DNA of 64,000 bases. Source: Pseudomarimonas salicorniae. GTDB taxonomy: Bacteria; Pseudomonadota; Gammaproteobacteria; Xanthomonadales; Xanthomonadaceae. Made by a program: the position numbers and the translations under genes. Positions 53,690 through 64,000 of this stretch are shown piece by piece; positions within the stretch are counted from its first letter, which is position 1; every line of letters begins with the position of its first letter. Below the pieces are notes generated by a model. The model did no database searches, had not been told where the DNA came from, and saw only the letters and a program-made list of their open reading frames with translations. The stretch is from positions 124,001-188,000 of the forward strand of contig NZ_JALNMH010000004.1 in NCBI RefSeq assembly GCF_023156535.1, read 5' to 3'.

Positions 53690-56281
53690 ATGCTGAGGAA
53701 CGTCTTTCGTACTGCCCTGCTGCTCGGCCTTGGCACGTTCGCCCTGGCGCCGCCGACGCTGGCAACGCCCGCGTCCGATGCCGCCGACGGCTGGCTGCGC
53801 TATGACCGCGAGCAGATCGCCGCCAGCGGCGCCCGCTCGCTGGCCGACTTCCTGCGCCAGCTGCCGCTGAACCTGCAGGGCTCGCTGCGTTCGGCGCGGA
53901 CCGAGATCGACCTCGGCCACGCCGGCATCGACCTGCTCGGCGCCGGGCCTGAGCGCACCCTGGTCCTGCTCGACGGCCAGCCCCTGCCCGACTCCGCGGT
54001 GACCGGCCGCGGCGCAAATATCGAATGGCTGCCGCTGGCCGCGATCGAGCGCATCGAGATCCTGCCGCGCTCGGCCGCCAGCCGCTTCGGCGGCCGTGCG
54101 GCGGCCGGCGTGGTCAGCCTGCATTCGCGCCGGGCGGACGGCGCCAGCGCCGGGATCGGCCTGCACGCGCCGGAGCGCGGCGGCGACCTGCAGCGCGAGG
54201 CCAGCGCGCGCCTTGGCGGCCAGCGCGGAGACTGGCGGGCAAGCGTGGGTGCCTATGTGCAGTCGCTTGATTCGCTGGGCTATCCGGACCGATCCACCCT
54301 GTCCACTGGCGGGCTGTCGACCTTCTCCAACAATCTGCTGCGCGCGGTTCCGGTTTCGGGCAGTCCCTTCGGATTTCTGCCCAGCAGCTTCATCAGCCAT
54401 CCCGAGTTCGGATCGGCCTTGCCCGGTCCCACCGCCTGTGCTGCGCCGTTCCTGCGTCAGGGCCCGCGCTGCTTCTACGATTTTCGCAGCGTATCCACCC
54501 TCGAACCGGCCCTCGAACGGCGCCAGCTGGCGGCCAGCCTGGGCTGGTCGGACGGCGCCGGCGCCGGGTTCCATCTGCAGGCCCTCGCCAACCATAGCCG
54601 CGCGCGAGCCCGCGAAGCAGCGGACGTCCGCACGCCCGGCCACATCGTGCAGTTCTTCATCCCGTCGGGCTCACCCAACCACCCCGCCGTGCGTTTCCCC
54701 GCGCTGGGCTACGACCCCAGCACGCCCTTCTTCGTTCGTCACCGCATGCTCGGCCTGGGCCCGCGGCATCTGCTGGCCGATCAGGACAGCTACCAGACAA
54801 CGGCGGAATGGAGCCAGCCGCTGCAGACGTGGAATCTGCGGGCGAGCCTCGCGGCCGGTGGCAGCGACCTGACCCAGTATTCACCCAACCGGATCGACCT
54901 CGATGCGGCGCAGGCCGCGGTGGCCTCGGGTGAGTACGATCTGTACACGCCGCTCAACCAGCCGGCTGAGCTGATCGAGCGGATCAGGACCCGCTACGAG
55001 CGCCATGGCCACAGCCGCGTTCAGTCTCTCGAAGTCACGGTGGAACGTCAGGCGCCGTGGTCGGTGGGCGGGTATTCGATCACGCCTCACGCATCCATCG
55101 GTCTGTTGCGCGAGGACTACCTCGACAGGGCGGACCCGAGATCGGTAGAGGCATCCGCCTCCGCACGCTTGGCAAATCTTGCCGAGGGGGATCGGATGAC
55201 CCGCTTCCTGCAGGCAAGCGCGCTAGCTTCCTTGGGGAACAGGTTGGACAGCAGCACCGCAGTTCGATGGGAGAAGGCCGGGGGTAGCGCCTGGCGCCCG
55301 AACATCGACTTGGACCTCGCTTGGAGCGTATCGGACACGTGGCGCGCTTCGATACGCGCCGAACGCGGCTACCGAGCCGCAAGAATCTCGGTCGACGCGC
55401 AGCGACCGGTTTCCGAGGTCACCTCGATCAACGCGTTTCCCTTCCTGCCACCTCTCGGAGACTTCAACCCGATCGTCGAGAACTTCATCGTTCGCAACCC
55501 TTCGTTGCGTCCGGAGCGCCACTTCTACGGGAGTGCGGAGTTGGGTTGGCAGCCGAACGAGCGCCTGCAGCTTGCGCTCAGCCTGCAAGACTGGCGGTTA
55601 CGAGATCGACACCAGCTGATCGATACAACCGAGTTCGCCGCATGTCTGGCCGGCGCCGGCCCGTGTCCCGACGGTGTCACCTTTGTTTCTCCGGGAACTG
55701 TGCTGCCATCGCCCGGGCTTGGACTCGCGGGCTGGCGCGTGGACCACGTCGGAGACCTGTTGACCAACAACAGTATGCAGCGCGCCGTCGTCAACCAGGG
55801 CGGCGTCGACCGCCGCACTGCCTCCCTGCAGGGCGAATGGCTGACGGGGGAATGGGCATTCGGCGCGCTGAGCCTGCGCGGCGAATGGGTCCGCCTGCTC
55901 CGCGAGAGGCTCGTGGACGCGAGGCGCGCTGACCATGCCGACACCTACCCGCGCCAGCGCGCCAGTCTGTCCGCCAGCTGGGAGCGTGGCGCCCATGCGC
56001 TGACCTGGCACACGCGCTTTTTCGACCGCACCCTGTCCTTCAACGGCCAGGAGCTGAGAGGCGGCTTCGGCGACCCCGATCTGCCGAGCACGCTGGCAAG
56101 CTTCACCCAGCACGACCTGCAGTGGCGCTGGCAACTGGCTGCGCGGTCCACGCTGCGGCTCGGGGTGCTGAACCTCGCCGACCGCAAACCACCGATCGAT
56201 CCGCTCGCTGGCAGCTACGACCCGCTGCACGCCGACGGCTACCTGCGCACGGCCTACCTGCGCTGGGAGCAGAGCTTCTGA
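53690..56281 (+). CDS. TonB-dependent receptor-like outer-membrane protein
   Basis: 863 aa with signal peptide (TALLLGLGTFALAPPTLA). The plug domain is recognisable: RSLADFLRQLPLNLQGS, RTLVLLDGQPLPDSAVTG, LPLAAIERIEILPRSAASRFGGRAAAGVVSLHS. No clear TonB box is visible at the N-terminus. The barrel includes NPSLRPERHFYGSAELGWQPNERLQL and ends TAYLRWEQSF with terminal Phe. Ligand unknown. Codon use changes between about 55090 and 55720 (AGA, AGG, TTG, CTA, GTA, GCA become frequent) relative to both flanks, suggesting a recombined segment. Lies between the DsbC-like and beta-lactamase genes. Confidence 0.85.
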   Translation: MLRNVFRTALLLGLGTFALAPPTLATPASDAADGWLRYDREQIAASGARSLADFLRQLPLNLQGSLRSARTEIDLGHAGIDLLGAGPERTLVLLDGQPLPDSAVTGRGANIEWLPLAAIERIEILPRSAASRFGGRAAAGVVSLHSRRADGASAGIGLHAPERGGDLQREASARLGGQRGDWRASVGAYVQSLDSLGYPDRSTLSTGGLSTFSNNLLRAVPVSGSPFGFLPSSFISHPEFGSALPGPTACAAPFLRQGPRCFYDFRSVSTLEPALERRQLAASLGWSDGAGAGFHLQALANHSRARAREAADVRTPGHIVQFFIPSGSPNHPAVRFPALGYDPSTPFFVRHRMLGLGPRHLLADQDSYQTTAEWSQPLQTWNLRASLAAGGSDLTQYSPNRIDLDAAQAAVASGEYDLYTPLNQPAELIERIRTRYERHGHSRVQSLEVTVERQAPWSVGGYSITPHASIGLLREDYLDRADPRSVEASASARLANLAEGDRMTRFLQASALASLGNRLDSSTAVRWEKAGGSAWRPNIDLDLAWSVSDTWRASIRAERGYRAARISVDAQRPVSEVTSINAFPFLPPLGDFNPIVENFIVRNPSLRPERHFYGSAELGWQPNERLQLALSLQDWRLRDRHQLIDTTEFAACLAGAGPCPDGVTFVSPGTVLPSPGLGLAGWRVDHVGDLLTNNSMQRAVVNQGGVDRRTASLQGEWLTGEWAFGALSLRGEWVRLLRERLVDARRADHADTYPRQRASLSASWERGAHALTWHTRFFDRTLSFNGQELRGGFGDPDLPSTLASFTQHDLQWRWQLAARSTLRLGVLNLADRKPPIDPLAGSYDPLHADGYLRTAYLRWEQSF

Positions 56282-56356
56282 CTGCCCGCCGGCGTCGGCG
56301 CGCTGCCCGCAAATCGCCACAATTACGGTCGAACCTGCCGGGGTCCTGACCACCGA

Positions 56357-57280
56357 ATGGAGTCCGCCGTGCACCAGCCCCATCGCCGCCACCTGCTGGC
56401 CTTCCTCGCCACCAGCGCGCTGTATGCCGCCCTGCCCCTGCCCACCGCCCGCGCCGCCGGCACCGCCACAACGTCGCTCGGCGAGGCCCTGTCTGCGCTG
56501 GAGAGGGCCCATGGCGGACGCCTCGGCGTGCAGGTCGTCGGCCTCGACGGGATTCCGCAAGCGGGCCACCGCGCCGACGAGCGCTTTGCCCTGTGCTCGA
56601 CCTTCAAGCTGCTGCTGGCCGCCGTGGTGCTGCGCGAGGCCCAGCACGGACGCATCGACCTGAACAGGCCGATCCGCTTCGGCAAGGCCGACCTGGTGCC
56701 CTACGCCCCGGTGGTCGAGAAGCATCTGGACGCCGGCGCACTAAGTCTGCGCGAGCTGGCCCACGCCACCCAGACCACCTCGGACAACGTGGCCGCCAAC
56801 CTGCTGCTGCGCGAGCTTGGCGGACCCGAGGGCTTCACCGAAAAGCTGCGCGAACTGGGCGACACCATCACCCGCATCGACCGCATCGAGCCGCAGATGA
56901 ACCTCGTACCTAGCGGCGAGGTGCGCGACACCACCACGCCGCGGGCCATGGCCGAAACCGTCCATCGCCTGTTTACCACCGACCTGCTGGACGAGGCTTC
57001 GAAGGCCACGCTGAAGTCCTGGATGATCGAAACCCGCACCGGCCTGCGCCGCCTGCGCGCCGGCCTGCCGGCGGACTGGGAGGTCGGCGACAAGACCGGC
57101 ACCGGCGTCGCCTCGGGCATGGCCAACAAGCACAACGACGTCGCCGTGGTCTGGCGGCCCGGACTACCGCCCCTGGTCATTGCCGCCTACTGGGAGGCGG
57201 ACGGCTACTACCCCAAGACGCGCCCGCAAGACGAAGCCGTGCTGGCCGAGGTGGGCCGGCTGGTCGCCAGCGCGGGCTGA
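56357..57280 (+). CDS. class A beta-lactamase
   Basis: 307 aa. Serine beta-lactamase with all class A elements: STFK (active Ser81, Ambler S70; preceded by Cys as in L2-type enzymes), SDN at 142-144 (Ambler 130 loop), EPQMN with Glu178 (Ambler E166, N170 kept), and KTG at 246-248 (Ambler 234-236). N-terminus HRRHLLAFLATSALYAALPL suggests Tat export. Ambler 69 is Cys but 238 is Gly, so the 69-238 disulfide of class A carbapenemases is absent. No AmpR-type regulator is next to it. Spectrum cannot be deduced. Confidence 0.94.
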   Translation: MESAVHQPHRRHLLAFLATSALYAALPLPTARAAGTATTSLGEALSALERAHGGRLGVQVVGLDGIPQAGHRADERFALCSTFKLLLAAVVLREAQHGRIDLNRPIRFGKADLVPYAPVVEKHLDAGALSLRELAHATQTTSDNVAANLLLRELGGPEGFTEKLRELGDTITRIDRIEPQMNLVPSGEVRDTTTPRAMAETVHRLFTTDLLDEASKATLKSWMIETRTGLRRLRAGLPADWEVGDKTGTGVASGMANKHNDVAVVWRPGLPPLVIAAYWEADGYYPKTRPQDEAVLAEVGRLVASAG

Positions 57281-57401
57281 TCTTCCAGACCCGCACACCG
57301 GCACGAAGCCGCGCGCCCCACCTGCCGCCCGCGACACCCTCCCCACCGTTCGGGCTGAGGTATCGAAGCCCGAACGGACGCGGCAGAGCACTGGAGCCCA
57401 G

Positions 57402-58691
57402 CTACCCCCGCCGCGCCAGCCAGTAAAGCACCGTGCCCGCCGCCAGCAGGGCCGCCGTCGCCAGCACCGACTGCAGCGACACCTGGGTCAGCAGCCCGAT
57501 GCAGAACAGCGCCGCCAGCACCGGGACGACCGGACCGCCGGACAGGCGCCAGGCATCCGCCGGCGCCTGCCGTGCCACCGCCGGCATGGCGGCGATGCAG
57601 CCGAGATAGATCAGCAATCGCGTCAGCACGCTGAGCGAGGCCAGCCAGACAAAGCTGCCGCTGGCCGCCAGCGCCCAGCAGAGGAAGGCGTAGGCCAGCA
57701 CCGAGAACCAGGGCGTGCGAAAGCGCCCGGACACGACGCCGAAGACCCCGGGCACCAGTCGCTGCTCGGCGAAGGCATGGGTGATGCGCGGCACCGAGAA
57801 CATCGAGCCAAGCAGGTTGCCGCCCACCGACATCACGATGGCGGCCAGGATCAGGGTGGCGCCGAACGGCCCGAGCAACTGCTGGCCAAGGGCCACCAGC
57901 GGACGCTGGGTCTCGGGCAGATTCGGCAACAGCGCGATGCAGGCCCATTGCAGCACCGCGTACAGCACCGCGCATACCGCGAGCGAGGCCAGCAGGGCCC
58001 GCGGCATGTCGCGCTGCGGCGCCCGCGCCTCGCCGCCGGGGATCAGGCCGGATTCGAACCCGACATACGCGTAGATCATCAGCAGCAGGGCCGCACCGAA
58101 GGACACCTCGCCGAGCGCCGGCAGCGGCGGCGGCTGACCAGCGTCGGGCAGCGCGAACAGCCCGAGCACGGCCAAGGCCAGCAGGGGCAGCAGCTTGCCC
58201 GCGGTCAGTGCGGCCAAAGACTGCATGGCCCGGCGCACACCGATGATGTTGAGCAGGGCCAGCAGTGTCACCAGCGCGGCCAGCGCCAGCATGCGTCCCG
58301 CACCTTCTGCGACGCCGGGGATGAAATAGGCCAGCGCAGCCAGCAGCAGGTTGAGGTTGGCGGCGAAGGCGGTCATCCGTGCGATGTACATCGCCCAGCC
58401 CGCCTGGAACCCGGCCTGCCGGCCAAAGGCGATCTGCACATAACGGGCCGGTCCACCGCTTTCCAGGGTGGCGCTGGACAGCGCGGCAAAGCAGAGCATC
58501 ACCGGCGCGATCAGCACGGCAGTCGCCAGGAACAGCCAGGGGCTCCAGCCTGCGGCCAGCCGCGCGCCCTCGGCAGGAATGCCGAAGATGCCGGCGCCGA
58601 TCATTCCGTTCAGCACCAGCAGCCAGAGGCCGAACACGCCCAGCGTGCGCGGCAGTGAGGAAGGCGTCGGGGAATCGTTGGCAGGCGTCAT
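57402..58691 (-). CDS. APC-superfamily amino acid permease
   Basis: 429 aa from the ATG at 58691; the frame to 58778 starts in the REP repeat and is not credible. Twelve hydrophobic segments. Family signature in TM1: LLVLNGMIGAGIFGIPAEGARLAG-like, then YIARMTAFAANLNLLLAALAYF and YAYVGFESGLIPGGEARAPQRDMPRAL, typical of APC amino acid/polyamine transporters. Substrate unknown. Convergent with the beta-lactamase gene. Confidence 0.88.
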   Translation of the reverse strand: MTPANDSPTPSSLPRTLGVFGLWLLVLNGMIGAGIFGIPAEGARLAAGWSPWLFLATAVLIAPVMLCFAALSSATLESGGPARYVQIAFGRQAGFQAGWAMYIARMTAFAANLNLLLAALAYFIPGVAEGAGRMLALAALVTLLALLNIIGVRRAMQSLAALTAGKLLPLLALAVLGLFALPDAGQPPPLPALGEVSFGAALLLMIYAYVGFESGLIPGGEARAPQRDMPRALLASLAVCAVLYAVLQWACIALLPNLPETQRPLVALGQQLLGPFGATLILAAIVMSVGGNLLGSMFSVPRITHAFAEQRLVPGVFGVVSGRFRTPWFSVLAYAFLCWALAASGSFVWLASLSVLTRLLIYLGCIAAMPAVARQAPADAWRLSGGPVVPVLAALFCIGLLTQVSLQSVLATAALLAAGTVLYWLARRG

Positions 58692-58744
58692 GCGCCGAGT
58701 AGCGCATGGGCCCGAGCTTCGCGCAAGCGCCCTCAACCCGTTAC

Positions 58745-58809
58745 GTAGGAGCCAGCTTGCTGGCGAATGGTCTTCCAACCGGAATGATCGCCAGCAAGCT
58801 GGCTCCTAC
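58745..58809. repeat. REP-like long inverted repeat, copy D
   Basis: Perfect 22-bp arms (58745-58766, 58788-58809) of the same family as copies A-C, with a different 21-nt centre. Lies between the permease start and the clpB stop, 15 bp downstream of clpB on the minus strand, and could protect or terminate that mRNA. Confidence 0.9.
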
Positions 58810-58824
58810 ACGAGGTGCTGCGTG

Positions 58825-61407
<2,583 letters not shown>

Positions 61408-61526
61408 CGGTCTGCCTCGATCAGGGGGCGGTCGCCGGGACCGCCGATGGGCTAGATGTGCGGATGATCGCGCCGGGATTCAAGACGCCGCTTGACTGCG
61501 CTCAAACTCCGGCGCTAACGCGCTGT

Positions 61527-62339
61527 TCAATCGTGAGGCTGGATCCAGACCAGCGTCGCCATCCGTCCGCTACGCCCGTCGCGGCGATGCGAGTAGAAGC
61601 GGGCGGGGTCGGAGATCGTGCAGTGCCCGCCGCCGTACACGCGCCCTACGCCGGCCGCAGCCAGGCGCTGGCGGGCAAGCCGCGGCAGATCGCAGAGCCA
61701 GTGACCGGGGCGGGTCGGCGCGAAGGCTGCCTCGGCCTCGGACGAGGCGGCGGTAAAGGCCTCGCGCACCTCGGCTCCGACCTCGTAACGCTGCGGGCCT
61801 GCCGCCGGACCGATCCAGGCCATCAGGCGTTCGGGCGCTGCGCGCATGGCCTCGACCCCGCGTTCGACGATGCCCGCCGCCAGCCCGCGCCAGCCGGCGT
61901 GGATGCCCGCCACCTCGGACGCATCCTCGGCACAGAGCAGGATCGGCAGGCAGTCAGCGGTCAGGATTGCGAGCACCTCGCCGGGGTCCGCAGTCACCGC
62001 GGCATCCGCCTCGATCTCGGCCCGGGCGTCGCCGCGGCAGAAGCGCCAGACCCGATCGCCGTGCACCTGGCGCAGCCAGCGCGGCGCCGCGGGCAGCTCG
62101 GCGACCCAGCCCAGCGCCTCACGGTTGTGGGCGACCGCGGCGGGGTCGTCCCCACAGCGGTCACCGAGGTTGAAGCTGTCGAAGGGCGGTTGCGATTCAC
62201 CGACCTGCAGCCCTCGACGCAGGGTGCTCAGTCCAACCACGCCGGGTGGCGCTGGCCAGTCGGCGCGCAGCAGCACCGACTCCCGCACCTGGCGGTCGAG
62301 CATCCGGCCGAGCGGCCGCCGGATGCCCTCAGTCGGCAT
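61527..62339 (-). CDS. pgeF: peptidoglycan editing factor / purine nucleoside phosphorylase-like (YfiH/PgeF, LACC1 family)
   Basis: 270 aa from the ATG at 62339, overlapping the rluD stop by 11 bp; M13 (62303) would give a length nearer E. coli YfiH. Metal-binding family residues: LRQVHGDRV, ILTADCLPILLC, AGIHAGWRGLAAGIVE (zinc His), and C-terminal GGGHCTISDPARFYSHRRDGRSGRMA, split here for length. Homologues act as nucleoside phosphorylases/adenosine deaminases and keep L-Ser out of the muropeptide. Order rluD-pgeF-clpB is conserved. Confidence 0.94.
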   Translation of the reverse strand: MPTEGIRRPLGRMLDRQVRESVLLRADWPAPPGVVGLSTLRRGLQVGESQPPFDSFNLGDRCGDDPAAVAHNREALGWVAELPAAPRWLRQVHGDRVWRFCRGDARAEIEADAAVTADPGEVLAILTADCLPILLCAEDASEVAGIHAGWRGLAAGIVERGVEAMRAAPERLMAWIGPAAGPQRYEVGAEVREAFTAASSEAEAAFAPTRPGHWLCDLPRLARQRLAAAGVGRVYGGGHCTISDPARFYSHRRDGRSGRMATLVWIQPHD

Positions 62340-63327
62340 GCCGCTCGCGATCCTGGCGCAGGGCCAGGATGAGGGCGGCAAGGTCCGCGGGACGCGGAGC
62401 CTCGGCCAGGACTTCCTCGCCGGTGATCGGATGGGTGAAACCCAGACGCTCGGCATGCAGGGCCTGGCGACGGAAGCCGCGCAGGGTGCTGTCCAGGGTT
62501 TCCGTCGCCTGTCGCGGCAGGCGCAGGCTGCCGCCATACAGGGGGTCGCCCACCAGCGGAAAGCGGATGTGCTGCATGTGCACGCGGATCTGGTGGGTGC
62601 GCCCGGTTTCCAGCTGGCACTCGACCAGGGTGTGGGCACGGAAGCGCTCGCGCACCCGGTAGTGGGTACGGGCGGGCTTGCCGGAGTCAGTAACGGCGCG
62701 TTTGAGACGGTCGCTGCGGTGGCGGTCCAGCGGCGCGTCCACCGTCCCGCCGGCCAGCACGTTGCCATTGACCACGGCCTCGTACTGGCGGTGGATGCCG
62801 CGCTCACCGAGCAGGGCCACCAGGGCGGTGTGCGCCGCCAGCGTGCGCGCCACCAGCAGGGCGCCGCTGGTGTCCTTGTCCAGCCGGTGGACGATGCCCG
62901 CGCGGGGCAGCTGTTCAAGGCGGGGATCCAGATGCAGCAGCGCATTGACCAGGGTCCCGTCGCGGTTGCCGGCGCCCGGGTGCACGACCAGTCCGGCCGG
63001 CTTGTCGACGATCAGCAGATGCTCATCCTCGAAGAGCAGCTTGAGCGCGATCGGCTCCGAGCGGTCGCGGGTGGCGACGGCCACCTCGGCGGCCAGCCGC
63101 ACGACGGCGCCCTCGGCCACTGGGGTGCGCGGCTTGGCGGTGACTCCGTCCACGGTCAACTCGCCGGACTTGATCCAGCCGGACAGGCGCGAGCGCGAGT
63201 GCTCGGGAAACAGCTCGGCAACGGCCTGGTCCAGACGCAGTCCGGCCTGCGCGGATCCCACGCGGGCTTCGGCCTGGACCAGGGAAATCGGGGTGGAACC
63301 AGTTCGGTGATCGTTCACATCAGTCAT
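62329..63327 (-). CDS. rluD: 23S rRNA pseudouridine synthase RluD
   Basis: 332 aa from the ATG at 63327. Forms pseudouridines 1911, 1915 and 1917 in helix 69 of 23S rRNA. S4 domain (GLRLDQAVAELFPEHSRSRLSGWIKSGELTVDG), catalytic motif IVHRLDKDTSGALLVART (Asp nucleophile), LETGRTHQIRVHMQHIRFPLVGDPLYGG. Divergent from bamD across 80 bp, exactly the bamD/rluD arrangement of E. coli. Confidence 0.97.
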   Translation of the reverse strand: MTDVNDHRTGSTPISLVQAEARVGSAQAGLRLDQAVAELFPEHSRSRLSGWIKSGELTVDGVTAKPRTPVAEGAVVRLAAEVAVATRDRSEPIALKLLFEDEHLLIVDKPAGLVVHPGAGNRDGTLVNALLHLDPRLEQLPRAGIVHRLDKDTSGALLVARTLAAHTALVALLGERGIHRQYEAVVNGNVLAGGTVDAPLDRHRSDRLKRAVTDSGKPARTHYRVRERFRAHTLVECQLETGRTHQIRVHMQHIRFPLVGDPLYGGSLRLPRQATETLDSTLRGFRRQALHAERLGFTHPITGEEVLAEAPRPADLAALILALRQDRERHAD

Positions 63328-63407
63328 GCTTAATGGAGGCCCGCGGCGGCTTTGGGCTATCATCGCCCGCTTCGAGCCGCCCCCGGCGCTCATCGACTCG
63401 GTAGAAC

Positions 63408-64000
63408 ATGATCCACCATCAAGGCCTGCTCCGCCCAGCACCGCGTACCGCCCTGCCCTCGCTGGCCCGGATCGGCTGCCTGTTCCTGCTGGCCCTTTCG
63501 CTGGCCGGCTGCAAGTGGTTCCAGAAGGAAGACCCGCTGGAAACCCTGCCGGTCGACCAGATGTACGCCGAGGCCAAAAGCGCCCTGGTCGGCGGCAATC
63601 TGGGCCGCGCGACGCGCTACTACCAGCGCCTGATCGCCCGGTTCCCCTACGGCCCCTACACCGAGCAGGCCCAGCTCGAGCTGGCGTATGCCCAGCACCG
63701 CAACAACGAGCCGGAGGATGCGCTGTCCACCATCAACCGGTTCATCCGCACCTATCCGGCGCACGACAAGGTGGCCTACGCCTTCTATCTCAAGGCCCTG
63801 ATCAACTTCGAGCGCGGCAATTCCGCGCTGGACCGTCTTGTCGGCATCGACGCGACCCAGCGCGACCAGGCCTTCAACGTCCAGAGCTTCAATGACTTCG
63901 CCGAAGTCATCCGGCGCTTCCCTGACACCCGCTACGCCGTCGACGCCCGCCAGCGCATGGTCTACCTGCGCAACCGCCTTGCCCGCCACGAAATCAACGT
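63408..64000 (+). CDS. bamD: outer-membrane protein assembly factor BamD (3' end beyond window)
   Basis: 197 codons visible from the ATG at 63408; cut by the right edge. Lipoprotein of the Bam complex that inserts beta-barrel proteins. Signal with lipobox LAGC (Cys35), followed by KWFQKEDPLETLPVDQMYAEAK and TPR-like repeats (RATRYYQRLIARFPYGPYTEQAQLELAYA; ALSTINRFIRTYPAHDKVAYAFYLKAL), with FNDFAEVIRRFPDTRYAVDARQRM matching the conserved third repeat. Divergent from rluD. Confidence 0.96.
   Translation, partial: MIHHQGLLRPAPRTALPSLARIGCLFLLALSLAGCKWFQKEDPLETLPVDQMYAEAKSALVGGNLGRATRYYQRLIARFPYGPYTEQAQLELAYAQHRNNEPEDALSTINRFIRTYPAHDKVAYAFYLKALINFERGNSALDRLVGIDATQRDQAFNVQSFNDFAEVIRRFPDTRYAVDARQRMVYLRNRLARHEIN

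Noticed and set aside
56357..57280. Beta-lactamase as a recently acquired mobile gene
   Set aside because: No insertion sequence, integron or repeat at its borders, and base composition matches the neighbours.
23161..58809. Repeated palindromes as a CRISPR array
   Set aside because: The copies are single, tens of kilobases apart, with no regular spacers and no cas genes; they fit a REP-like family.

Overview
This 64 kb window is a GC-rich, gene-dense piece of bacterial chromosome, almost certainly a gammaproteobacterium of the Xanthomonadales/Lysobacterales type. Four blocks keep classical gammaproteobacterial order: yhbY/rlmE-ftsH; metY-rimP-nusA-infB-rbfA-truB-rpsO-pnp; pncC-recA-recX...alaS-csrA-tRNA-Ser(GCU)-tRNA-Arg(ACG); and bamD/rluD-pgeF-clpB. 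GyrA carries Gln at the Ser83-equivalent position, as I recall for Stenotrophomonas. No insertion sequence, integrase, phage gene or CRISPR array is visible.

Layout. 1-6.2 kb: ftsH (cut by the left edge), rlmE, yhbY, a DUF498 protein and the overlapping surE-pcm-yqaA-nlpD operon, not followed by rpoS. 6.4-10.7 kb: polyhydroxyalkanoate genes (phaR, phaE, phaC) and a MASE1 membrane sensor whose kinase core has lost its key residues. 10.8-19.9 kb: the transcription/translation superoperon headed by the initiator tRNA. 19.9-22.5 kb: a two-gene molybdenum hydroxylase. 22.6-26.5 kb: two tRNAs, a repeat-rich spacer, csrA and alaS. 26.8-30.1 kb: a LuxR-type regulator and a large exported RCC1/beta-propeller protein that split recX from alaS. 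30.3-32.4 kb: recX, recA, pncC.

32.4-37.1 kb is a signalling module: a TonB-dependent receptor divergent from a YfiR-like periplasmic protein and a membrane histidine kinase. 37.2-49.8 kb is a maltodextrin utilisation locus: GH13 amylase lipoprotein, SLC45-type MFS sugar transporter, TonB-dependent receptor, DUF6445 protein, tryptophan-halogenase-like flavoprotein and exported pullulanase. Three copies of a palindrome with core ATACGTAT lie upstream of its transcription units, so one LacI-type regulator, not encoded here, probably controls it. The inferred flow is: pullulanase and amylase cut alpha-glucans, the receptor moves maltodextrins across the outer membrane, and the MFS protein takes them into the cytoplasm.

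49.9-64 kb: gyrA, an exported DsbC-like protein, another TonB-dependent receptor with a compositionally odd internal patch, a class A beta-lactamase, an amino acid permease, clpB, pgeF, rluD and bamD (cut by the right edge). Four near-identical long inverted repeats with GTAGGAGCCAGC arms (REP/BIME-like) sit between genes at 23.2, 45.3, 49.8 and 58.7 kb.
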